The notes under the pieces: generated by a model | What the model was told of the DNA's origin: nothing | The model's input: the letters and a program-made list of their open reading frames with translations, nothing else | The model's database searches: none | NCBI RefSeq assembly: GCF_005116465.1 | Contig: NZ_SWBM01000001.1 | Location: 2,168,038 to 2,232,037, forward strand | Reading direction: 5' to 3' | DNA length: 64,000 nt | Source: Robertmurraya kyonggiensis | GTDB taxonomy: Bacteria > Bacillota > Bacilli > Bacillales > Cytobacillaceae | Part shown: positions 57,425 through 64,000 of the stretch, piece by piece | Position numbering within the stretch: the stretch's first letter is position 1 | How the letters are laid out: each line of letters opens with the position of its first letter | Translations under genes and position numbers: made by a program

Positions 57425-58291
57425 TTAATATGGATATAATAGCTCTCCGACCTTGGCTGTTAGTTGTTTTTCAGCAAAATAGGCATGGAGCAGTTCGTTT
57501 TCATCAAGAAGTCCCGTTTCTTTCCCATCCTTCTCAATAACTATTGGGTGCTTGTAGCCCCTTTGAAATTGCTCTAAAACATCCATAACGAGAGCATCTT
57601 CTTCAACCACAATCGGCTTAAGCTTTCGAAATTCACTCGTTTTTCCATAATACCGTTCCATTAGGAATCGAATAAACACATAGCGACTTTGCTTCCATTC
57701 ATAATGCAAAGTAAAGATAATAAAGGCGACAATAATCCACACATTCAAATTGATCGGTTCAATTAAAAGAATCATGAGGACAAATATCGTTAATGCAAAT
57801 ATTGAAATATGTAACGTTAGTCTGAACGCTTTCGGAAATGATTCCTTTAAAGAAAGCCACAGAAATACAAATTTCCCTCCATCTAAAGGCCAAATGGGGA
57901 GTAAATTAAAAATAAGAATCATTAAATTAAATTGGACGAAATTCGTATAAATAAAATCGGAGATTAGATTAAATTGATAAAGTAAAAAAGCGACAACCAG
58001 TAACCACAGATGCTGAATCGGTCCAGCCAAGGTCACAATAGCTTCTTCTTTTAGAGGACGATTTCCGTGTTCATCAATTTCCGCCACGCCACCAAAGGGT
58101 AGAAAAGATATCCGTTTTACTCTCCATGAAAAAAAAGAAGCTGCGACCGCATGTCCCATTTCATGAAAGAAAATAATCAAAAGGAGGAGGGATAGTTCAA
58201 TAAAATGCGCAGTCACAACCGCTATTGCCACAACAACCCATAGCAATGGATGGATATAGATCTTATTTAACATGGAAAGGAAGTTAGTCAA
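57425..58291 (-). CDS. spoIVFB: Intramembrane protease SpoIVFB
   Basis: Site-2-type metalloprotease that cleaves pro-sigma-K in the mother-cell membrane around the forespore. 288 residues with HEMGH at 43-47 (zinc ligands and catalytic Glu) and the third ligand Asp137 in NLLPIWPLDGG, plus about six helices and a C-terminal CBS domain (from about 225). It overlaps spoIVFA by 8 bp, so the two are coupled. Confidence 0.96.
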   Translation of the reverse strand: MTNFLSMLNKIYIHPLLWVVVAIAVVTAHFIELSLLLLIIFFHEMGHAVAASFFSWRVKRISFLPFGGVAEIDEHGNRPLKEEAIVTLAGPIQHLWLLVVAFLLYQFNLISDFIYTNFVQFNLMILIFNLLPIWPLDGGKFVFLWLSLKESFPKAFRLTLHISIFALTIFVLMILLIEPINLNVWIIVAFIIFTLHYEWKQSRYVFIRFLMERYYGKTSEFRKLKPIVVEEDALVMDVLEQFQRGYKHPIVIEKDGKETGLLDENELLHAYFAEKQLTAKVGELLYPY

Positions 58292-59054
58292 ATTGTATCA
58301 CCTGTATCGGGTCGATAAAATCATCCCCTTTTTTTATAGCAAAGTAAAACATTCCCTTTGTACCGTCTGCATTATCAGATGCCACCCCAACACTTGTCCC
58401 CTTTTTAATCGATTCATAAAGACTCACGTCAATCGATTGCAAGTTTCCATACCAAGTTTCACTTTTATCGGCATGCTGGATGATGACTGTTTTTCCAAAG
58501 CCCTCCTCATTACCAACATAGCGTACTCTTCCTTCACTCATCGCATTAACGGCCGCACCCTTTTCTGTTTCAATCGAAACCTTTTGCCCATTTTCTTCAA
58601 AGTCTTCTAAAATGCGGGCAGCCTCAAGAGCATATTCCTGTGTGACCTCTGCTTCATTCGCTTCCTCTTTGTTGTCGCTTGGAAGGAGTGCCAATGGTTT
58701 CCCAAACTGCTCTTCATACCAATCAGAAACGGCAGTAAATTGAAAATCTTGTTCCATCGATTGTGCTACAAAATTCTTGATCGGCTCTAGTTTTGCCTCT
58801 CCGTTGCGAAAAAGAATGGCCACTACAAGCACTAAGCTGGCAGAAGCCAATATTTTAAAAAGAAACATCTCTTTATTGAATAAAGGGTGACCTCCTTCTC
58901 CAGGCCCACCTTCATAAGAAGAAAACTTATCAAAGCCATATTTCTCTTCATCATCCACTACCAAATAGCGATCTGCATCACTATTTCGAGAAAATTTCTC
59001 TCTATCACGCCTCCGCTTTGCCAATCTTCTTCTTACATCATCCGCTCTAGACAT
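58284..59054 (-). CDS. spoIVFA: SpoIVFA, regulator of SpoIVFB
   Basis: Membrane anchor that holds SpoIVFB and BofA together and keeps the protease silent until the forespore signal. ATG 59054 (MSRADDVRRRLAKRRRDREKF, GGTGGGG upstream) gives 256 residues; the frame opens at 59141 but upstream Met codons lie at or before the predicted transcript start. A basic N-terminus, one transmembrane helix (about 68-86) and a C-terminal LytM-like domain (VRYVGNEEGFGKTVIIQHADKSETWYGNL) are visible. A good sigma-E promoter precedes it. Confidence 0.93.
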   Translation of the reverse strand: MSRADDVRRRLAKRRRDREKFSRNSDADRYLVVDDEEKYGFDKFSSYEGGPGEGGHPLFNKEMFLFKILASASLVLVVAILFRNGEAKLEPIKNFVAQSMEQDFQFTAVSDWYEEQFGKPLALLPSDNKEEANEAEVTQEYALEAARILEDFEENGQKVSIETEKGAAVNAMSEGRVRYVGNEEGFGKTVIIQHADKSETWYGNLQSIDVSLYESIKKGTSVGVASDNADGTKGMFYFAIKKGDDFIDPIQVIQFD

Positions 59055-59086
59055 GTCCCCACCATTCCCTTTAACCATTTTGTACA

Positions 59087-59115
59087 AGTCTATGAGTTGT
59101 CCACCTGAGATATGA
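59087..59115 (-). promoter_or_regulatory. Sigma-E promoter of spoIVFA-spoIVFB
   Basis: Minus strand: -35 TCATATC (59109-59115), 14-bp spacer, -10 CATAGACT (59087-59094). Each element differs from the sigma-E consensus (KMATATT, CATACANT) at one position. Predicted start near 59080. Confidence 0.75.
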
Positions 59116-59143
59116 CAAGAATGGTAGGGAAAAAATCGCATAG

Positions 59144-59166
59144 AAAAAACCGAGGTTTCCCTCGGT
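59144..59166 (-). terminator. Terminator after minD
   Basis: ACCGAGG/CCTCGGT stem with GAAA-like loop. It lies between the minD side and spoIVFA; the T-run TTTTTTC reads on the minus strand, so it more likely ends transcription entering from upstream minCD. Confidence 0.6.
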
Positions 59167-59180
59167 GTTTGTGTGTAATA

Positions 59181-59984
59181 TTATTTAACTCCAAAGAATT
59201 TTTTTAGTTTGGAAAAGACACCTGTATCCACTTCATCAAGCGGTTGAAGGGGGACTGATTCCCCTAAAATTCTTCGGGCGATATTGCGGTAAGCAATAGA
59301 TGCACGACTATTTGGATTTAAAGCAATTGGTTCGCCATGATTTGAAGCTCTAATCACTTCATCATCATCAGCTACAATTCCAATTAACTCAATTGATAAG
59401 TGTGTCGTAATTTCATCTACATCAAGCATATCTCCGCTTTTCATCATATGACTACGAATACGATTAATGACTAATTTAGGTGGAGCAACATTTTCTTCTT
59501 TTTCAAGAAGGCCAATAATTCGATCCGCATCTCTTACAGCAGAAACTTCAGGAGTTGTGACAACAATCGCCCTATCAGCACCTGCAACAGCATTTTTATA
59601 ACCTTGCTCGATTCCTGCTGGGCAATCGATTATAATATAGTCGTACTCCTGTTTAAGAGATTCCATTAGAACCTTCATTTGCTCTGGGTTCACTGCAGAC
59701 TTGTCGCTTGTTTGAGCAGCTGGCAATAAATAAAGTAGATCTTCAAAACGCTTGTCCTTAACAAGAGCTTGATGAATTTTGCAACGGCCTTCAACGACAT
59801 CCACTAAGTCGTAAATAATGCGATTCTCAAGGCCCATTACGACATCCAAATTTCTTAAACCAATATCAGTATCTACTAAACAAACTTTTTTACCTTGAAG
59901 GGCCAAAGCCGTACCAATATTAGCAGATGTGGTCGTCTTTCCAACGCCACCTTTACCAGATGTTACAACAATTGCTTCTCCCAC
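59181..59984 (-). CDS. minD: Septum-site ATPase MinD
   Basis: Membrane-associated ATPase that recruits MinC. 267 residues: deviant Walker A SGKGGVGKTT (9-18), DTDIGLRNLD, and the C-terminal amphipathic membrane-targeting helix KLKKFFGVK. GTG start with AAGGGGG; one base after minC. The minCD genes follow mreBCD as in B. subtilis. Confidence 0.97.
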   Translation of the reverse strand: MGEAIVVTSGKGGVGKTTTSANIGTALALQGKKVCLVDTDIGLRNLDVVMGLENRIIYDLVDVVEGRCKIHQALVKDKRFEDLLYLLPAAQTSDKSAVNPEQMKVLMESLKQEYDYIIIDCPAGIEQGYKNAVAGADRAIVVTTPEVSAVRDADRIIGLLEKEENVAPPKLVINRIRSHMMKSGDMLDVDEITTHLSIELIGIVADDDEVIRASNHGEPIALNPNSRASIAYRNIARRILGESVPLQPLDEVDTGVFSKLKKFFGVK

Positions 59985-59985
59985 T

Positions 59986-60666
59986 TTAGAATCCCCCTTC
60001 CAATCTCGTTAAATTTGGTCTTAGATGCATCAAAGCTTGTAATCTATCAATAATAATTTGGTCAGTATGATCAATATAAGCACATTCCATTTCTCGTTTC
60101 TCCTCATCTCCAGTAATATCTGGAGATCTGCTTATGGCATCATTAATTCTTAATTGTGTTGGCATCATAAGAGAAGCTGAGATGACCGCATTCGAATTAC
60201 CATTGGCACCTGCATGAGCAATTCCTTTTAATGCACCCATAATAAAAATATTTCCGCCTGCCACGACCTTGCCACCTGGATTTACATCGCCAATTAACAA
60301 TAAATCGCCAGGAACCTCAAGGACTTGTCCCGAGCGAATAATTCGCGCTACGGAAACAATTTCATTTTCTCGCATCATTTGCTCAGCGTCTGATTTAGCT
60401 ATTACATTTGAGTCAATTGAGCCAACAACTAGATTCTTTTTTTGACGGATAATCGTTTTGATTTCTTCCTGTTGCACATCCGTTAAAAATCTGTTGCCGA
60501 TTTTAACACTGACACTTATAAGGGGATGATCTTCATTCACCCTTTGATTTTCTGTCAGTTTCTCATTCAGTTCCATTTTTAATTTTTCATAGGAACATTG
60601 ATCATCTAAATGCAATGTTAAACCGTCTTTTGTCCCTTTAATCAGGACATTTTGTGTTTTCTTCAT
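59986..60666 (-). CDS. minC: Septum-site inhibitor MinC
   Basis: FtsZ polymerisation inhibitor, 226 residues. The N-terminal domain (1-100) is followed by the right-handed beta-helix domain with VARIIRSGQVLEVPGDLLLIGDVNPGGKVVAGGNIFIMGALKGIAHAG, the MinD-binding part. AGGTG lies about 11 bases upstream of the ATG. Confidence 0.96.
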   Translation of the reverse strand: MKKTQNVLIKGTKDGLTLHLDDQCSYEKLKMELNEKLTENQRVNEDHPLISVSVKIGNRFLTDVQQEEIKTIIRQKKNLVVGSIDSNVIAKSDAEQMMRENEIVSVARIIRSGQVLEVPGDLLLIGDVNPGGKVVAGGNIFIMGALKGIAHAGANGNSNAVISASLMMPTQLRINDAISRSPDITGDEEKREMECAYIDHTDQIIIDRLQALMHLRPNLTRLEGGF

Positions 60667-60894
60667 ATCAAGATGTTCACCTCATGGAAAAGCGAATTCA
60701 CTTATTGCAGTGATTTATTTTTTTAATCGATTTAAATTCGGTTTTTTTCTACGAAACATATACCACTATTCAATTCGACAAAGATAGCAAAAAGTCCTTT
60801 TTCCAATAATCTTTTCACGTACTTTGTTTGAAAGTTATTTTCTCTTAGTTGATCCTTATCGTATAAAACACAAGAAGGAATCAATCTTTTTCCA

Positions 60895-61413
60895 TTAGTC
60901 CTCTCGTAAAGAAGTTGCATATTTTTCAAAAATTCGCTTTAAAGGATATGCAAAAATAATGATAAACGCCAAATTTAAGACGATCGTTGGAAATAATCGT
61001 TGATTTAAAAATAACGAAAAGTCCATATTTGTGATATTGATTAAGTAATTCATTTCATACACGCCTAGCTCAAGTAAGACAACACATAAGATAGAAATGA
61101 CAGAAACAACGACTATATTCGATTGGAGAATTCTCATCAATTTCGAAGCTATATAGGCAATTAAAGGGAACATGAACAAATAAATCCCGATGATTTCTGT
61201 ATAGACGACATCAAAGAGAAGACCGAATACTAAGCCATAAACCAATCCTTGATCGCGATGACCATAAAGAGTCATAAACAATATCACAATCATTAAGAAT
61301 CGTGGAGCGAGAATTCGTTCACTATTAAAAACTTCTGCCGGAAGTGTTTGAACAAATAAGCTCTCTAGGATAAAAAAGAGAATGAACAAAAGAGGAAGAA
61401 GATATTTTCTCAA
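60895..61413 (-). CDS. mreD: Rod-shape protein MreD
   Basis: Small integral membrane protein of the elongation complex, 172 residues, five hydrophobic helices. TTG start overlaps the mreC stop by 4 bp, with GAGGAGG inside mreC. Typical LLPLLFILFFILESLF N-terminus and DQGLVYGLVFGLLFDVVYTEIIG core. Confidence 0.93.
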   Translation of the reverse strand: MRKYLLPLLFILFFILESLFVQTLPAEVFNSERILAPRFLMIVILFMTLYGHRDQGLVYGLVFGLLFDVVYTEIIGIYLFMFPLIAYIASKLMRILQSNIVVVSVISILCVVLLELGVYEMNYLINITNMDFSLFLNQRLFPTIVLNLAFIIIFAYPLKRIFEKYATSLRED

Positions 61414-62294
61414 AGTTCCTCCTCCTCATCATCCACCATATCACTTAAATCTGGTTGCATCATGTCTCTCTTCACAACCATTACATTTTGAATATCATAA
61501 AAGTTTGCTCCAGGTTTCACATAAGCAGTCTGATTCAAACCAAATTCATCCGGCTCAGTGTCAACCACTTTTCCAATCGGTAATCCTTTTGGAAAAATCC
61601 CACCTAATCCCGATGTAACGACTGTTTGATCCTTTTCGATTTTGGCATCATACGGGATACGCTTTAGCTCCAATAATTCACGCTCAACATCATAGCCCTC
61701 AATGGTACCAAAATAGGAATCAGTTCCTTGAATTTCTGCTGAAATGCGATTTGTTGGATCCATTGCGGTTAAGAGCTGAATCGTTGAAGTAAATTGCTGC
61801 GTGCTCTTAACTTTTCCGATGATAAAACCATTAGAAGAGACAACAGCCATGTTCTGCTCAATCCCATTTGTTTTCCCTTTATTAATGATTAAAAGCTCAT
61901 GCCAACGGTCTGGATTTCGCCCTATTACCGTTGCTTGAATTGGAGAATAGGCACTTAATGAATCCTTCTTATCCAATATTTCACGTAGCTCATTGTTTTC
62001 TTTTTTTAGTTGTTGAACATCTGATTCAAGCTTCGCCAATCCATCTAAACGGGACTTTAGCTCTTTATTTTCAGAATATGTATTTTGTAGATCCTTAATA
62101 TTTTCAAAGATCCCTGTTACATAGCTTTGGGGCCGGGAAACAACATTTTGTATCCACCCAGTTGCATCCTTCAAAAATTGCTCAGGCACGGTTAATTCTT
62201 CTCGTTCTCTTAAAGAAAATCCAATTAATGCCACGAGAATAATAATGCTGACAAGCAAAAGAATCAGGCGTTTATTCAGAAAGAATTGTGGCAC
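61410..62294 (-). CDS. mreC: Rod-shape protein MreC
   Basis: Bitopic cell-shape protein, 294 residues: one N-terminal helix (about 9-26), a coiled coil (about 65-110, rich in Leu/Glu/Lys) and the extracytoplasmic beta domain (GRNPDRWHELLIINKG; VVTSGLGGIFPKGLPIGKV). Coupled to mreD. Confidence 0.96.
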   Translation of the reverse strand: MPQFFLNKRLILLLVSIIILVALIGFSLREREELTVPEQFLKDATGWIQNVVSRPQSYVTGIFENIKDLQNTYSENKELKSRLDGLAKLESDVQQLKKENNELREILDKKDSLSAYSPIQATVIGRNPDRWHELLIINKGKTNGIEQNMAVVSSNGFIIGKVKSTQQFTSTIQLLTAMDPTNRISAEIQGTDSYFGTIEGYDVERELLELKRIPYDAKIEKDQTVVTSGLGGIFPKGLPIGKVVDTEPDEFGLNQTAYVKPGANFYDIQNVMVVKRDMMQPDLSDMVDDEEEEL

Positions 62295-62402
62295 CTGTTA
62301 CACCTCATTTATCACCATATTAATAGAATAGATCTCGAATATAAGAAAGGCATAAGCAAATAGTAATCTAAGATAATTCTTTGGCAACGCACACTTTCTT
62401 AT

Positions 62403-62447
62403 AAAAGAAAAAATAGGGAGGAGGCATAAAATGCCACCCCTTATTTT
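62403..62447 (-). terminator. Terminator after mreB
   Basis: AAATAAGGGG-TGGCAT pairs imperfectly with ATGCC-TCC-TCCCTATTT around a 3-nt loop, followed by TTTTCTTTTAT on the minus strand. Some read-through into mreCD is likely, as mreC has no clear promoter of its own. Confidence 0.65.
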
Positions 62448-62448
62448 C

Positions 62449-63471
62449 TTAACGAGATTCCTTAGCTCGATTTTTAAATAAATTGATATTATCTAGTGCT
62501 TTACCTGTTCCAATTGCCACACAATCAAGAGGATTTTCAGCAATTAAAACTGGCATATTTGTTTCTTCACTAATTACTTTATCAAGATTACGAAGAAGTG
62601 CACCGCCACCAGTAAGAACAATGCCTCGATCCATAATATCTGCCGCAAGTTCAGGAGGCGTCTTTTCTAATGTTACCTTTACAGCATCCACAATTGCATA
62701 CACTGTATCGCGTAAAGCTTTTGAAATTTCTTCTGCCGTAATTTCAATTGTTTTTGGAAGACCAGTTAATAGGTCACGACCACGGATTTCCATGTTTTCT
62801 ATTCCTTCTGGATCTCCTGCGCTTCCAACTTCTAGCTTAATCATTTCAGAGGTTCTGTCACCGATCATGAGATTGTACGTCTTTCTTATGTAGTTGACAA
62901 TCGCCTCGTCCATTTCATCACCAGCAACGCGTACTGATTGACTAGTTACAATTCCTCCAAGGGAAATGATTGCTACTTCAGTAGTTCCTCCACCGATATC
63001 GACAACCATACTACCTGTTGGTTCCCATACAGGAAGATTTGCTCCAATGGCAGCTGCAAACGGCTCTTCAATGGTATAAGCATCTTTTGCGCCAGCCTGA
63101 CGTGTTGCATCGATAACAGCACGTTCTTCAACCGCTGTAATACCTGAAGGGACACAAACCATAATATATGGTTTTCCATTAAATACACCCTTCGATTTCG
63201 TCGCTTGGCGAATATAATATTTCATCATCGTTGCTGTTGTTTCATAATCAGCAATTACTCCATCCTTCATTGGACGAAGTGCGACAACATTTCCTGGCGT
63301 ACGTCCGATCATATTTTTTGCGTCATTTCCGACAGCAACAATTTGCTTTGTATCAGTTTGTAACGCGACAACAGATGGTTCACGAACGACGACACCTCGT
63401 CCTTTAACATACACGAGCGTATTCGCTGTCCCTAAATCTATTCCAAGGTCTTTTGTTCCAATTCCAAACAT
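62449..63471 (-). CDS. mreB: Rod-shape actin homologue MreB
   Basis: Actin-like filament protein that orients cell-wall synthesis. 340 residues with the nucleotide-binding motifs [10 protein letters not shown] (phosphate 1), [12 protein letters not shown] (phosphate 2) and [12 protein letters not shown] (adenosine). It follows radC on the same strand, as in B. subtilis. Confidence 0.97.
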   Translation of the reverse strand: MFGIGTKDLGIDLGTANTLVYVKGRGVVVREPSVVALQTDTKQIVAVGNDAKNMIGRTPGNVVALRPMKDGVIADYETTATMMKYYIRQATKSKGVFNGKPYIMVCVPSGITAVEERAVIDATRQAGAKDAYTIEEPFAAAIGANLPVWEPTGSMVVDIGGGTTEVAIISLGGIVTSQSVRVAGDEMDEAIVNYIRKTYNLMIGDRTSEMIKLEVGSAGDPEGIENMEIRGRDLLTGLPKTIEITAEEISKALRDTVYAIVDAVKVTLEKTPPELAADIMDRGIVLTGGGALLRNLDKVISEETNMPVLIAENPLDCVAIGTGKALDNINLFKNRAKESR

Positions 63472-63678
63472 AGTTGTATCTCCCTTTCTGAAACGAATCG
63501 TAAAGCAATCTTAAAATGCCTTGATTTAAAAGTTCATCCATGCCTCGTTTGTTATAGCATGTTTCATTAAATTTAATTAGTTAATCAAGCTCTAAAATCA
63601 CAACCATTATTATAGATCAACCATACTTAAAATCATAGTGCCATTAGAGCATAAATGTTGAATCAATTTCATAATGGC

Positions 63679-63882
63679 TCACAAATATCCTTTTTCCTTT
63701 AAACTAACGAATTTATTTTCCCCTATGATTAAGTGGTCTAAGACCTCAATGCCAATGATTTTCCCTGATTCCACAAGACGCTTAGTAACTTCAATATCTT
63801 CTCTACTCGGTTGGGGGTCTCCTGAGGGATGATTATGAAGGCAAATAACGGATGCTGCAGAGCGCCGAAGTGCTTCCTTGAA
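63679..63882 (-). pseudogene. radC: 3' part of radC, interrupted by a group II intron
   Basis: The C-terminal 67 codons of the DNA repair-associated protein Rad[30 protein letters not shown] and so on to [10 protein letters not shown]. The JAMM metal motif [11 protein letters not shown] is intact. The frame ends abruptly on its 5' side at TTC 63880-63882, which joins directly to the 3' end of a group II intron. The rest of radC should lie beyond the intron, outside the window. If the intron splices, RadC may still be made. Confidence 0.85.
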
Positions 63883-64000
63883 GTAGGGTAAGAACCCAGT
63901 GCCTTGCTTAGTTTCCTAAGTAGGTTTCCAAGAACTCCCCCCCAAACCGTACGTACTCCTCTCAGAGTATACGGCTTTCCATTTATCAATCTAACTTCCC
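63883..64000 (-). mobile_element. Group II intron, 3' end (partial)
   Basis: Domain V is complete at 63944-63977: 34 nt, AGC triad at the 5' strand, GAGA tetraloop on a TACTCT/GGAGTA stem, and the CG bulge before TACGGTTT. The following 61 nt can form domain VI, with a candidate branch-point A seven bases before the 3' end CCCTAC. The intron runs off the window edge, so its reverse transcriptase is not seen. Confidence 0.85.

Noticed and set aside
60732..60929. 65-codon frame between mreD and minC
   Set aside because: It starts inside mreD, lacks a ribosome site and has no resemblance I recognise. It could be a small real gene, but nothing positive supports it.
63738..63989. 83-codon frame at the right edge
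   Set aside because: It crosses the intron/radC junction in a frame different from RadC and mixes intron RNA with exon sequence.

Overview
The window is chromosomal DNA of a low-G+C, endospore-forming Bacillaceae (Firmicutes). Evidence is the set of sporulation genes (spoIVFA/spoIVFB, spo0B, spoVB, bofC, safA, a YhcN/YlaJ-type lipoprotein, an RsfA-type prespore regulator), strong AGGAGG ribosome binding sites, ATG/GTG/TTG starts, and a gene order that follows the Bacillus subtilis radC-mreB ... mnmA segment almost gene for gene. It is not B. subtilis itself: an RNase E/G gene (rng) sits between rplU and spoIVFB, the nadABC/nifS cluster is absent between safA and nadR, and about 15 kb of extra genes separate rarA from tcdA.

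Layout, left to right. 1-5.1 kb: mnmA, cysteine desulfurase, cymR, a YczE-type membrane protein and divergent rarA (tRNA thiolation, sulfur control, replication repair). 5.1-8.9 kb: a five-gene ABC transporter/GntR operon of the YtrA type with its operator. 9-9.5 kb: an RsfA-type regulator behind a recognisable sigma-F promoter. 9.6-20.6 kb: an accessory stretch with two PadR modules, an extra peptide deformylase, an HTH/membrane pair with a consensus promoter covered by two operators, small unknown proteins, an extra plsY, a G+C-rich phosphotransferase, a nucleotidyltransferase, and two broken genes (one frameshift, one in-frame amber).

20.7-31.6 kb: tcdA, 6S-1 RNA, aspS, hisS with a T-box leader, a small YrzK-like protein, a five-SH3b amidase, dtd, relA and apt. 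31.6-45.2 kb: recJ, a cation efflux protein, secDF, comN, spoVB, a DUF421 protein, a TIGR04086 membrane protein that appears to start at ATA, yajC, tgt, queA, ruvB, ruvA. 45.3-50 kb: spore genes bofC, YhcN/YlaJ lipoprotein, coat-type kinase and safA with a 21-unit, 45-bp repeat array. 50.1-54.4 kb: nadR, pheA, pheB, obgE, spo0B. 54.8-57.4 kb: rpmA, prp, rplU with leader, rng. 57.4-63.5 kb: spoIVFB/spoIVFA, minD/minC, mreD/mreC/mreB. At the right edge radC is interrupted by the 3' end of a group II intron whose domain V is visible.

Non-coding structure of note: a 214-bp MITE-like element with a 6-bp target duplication beside a terminator, two copies of an undescribed four-motif element with conserved 50/60/52-bp spacing, a 20-bp tandem array near rpmA, and paired operators with 46-bp centre spacing in front of two unrelated regulators. 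No CRISPR array, tRNA or rRNA gene was seen.
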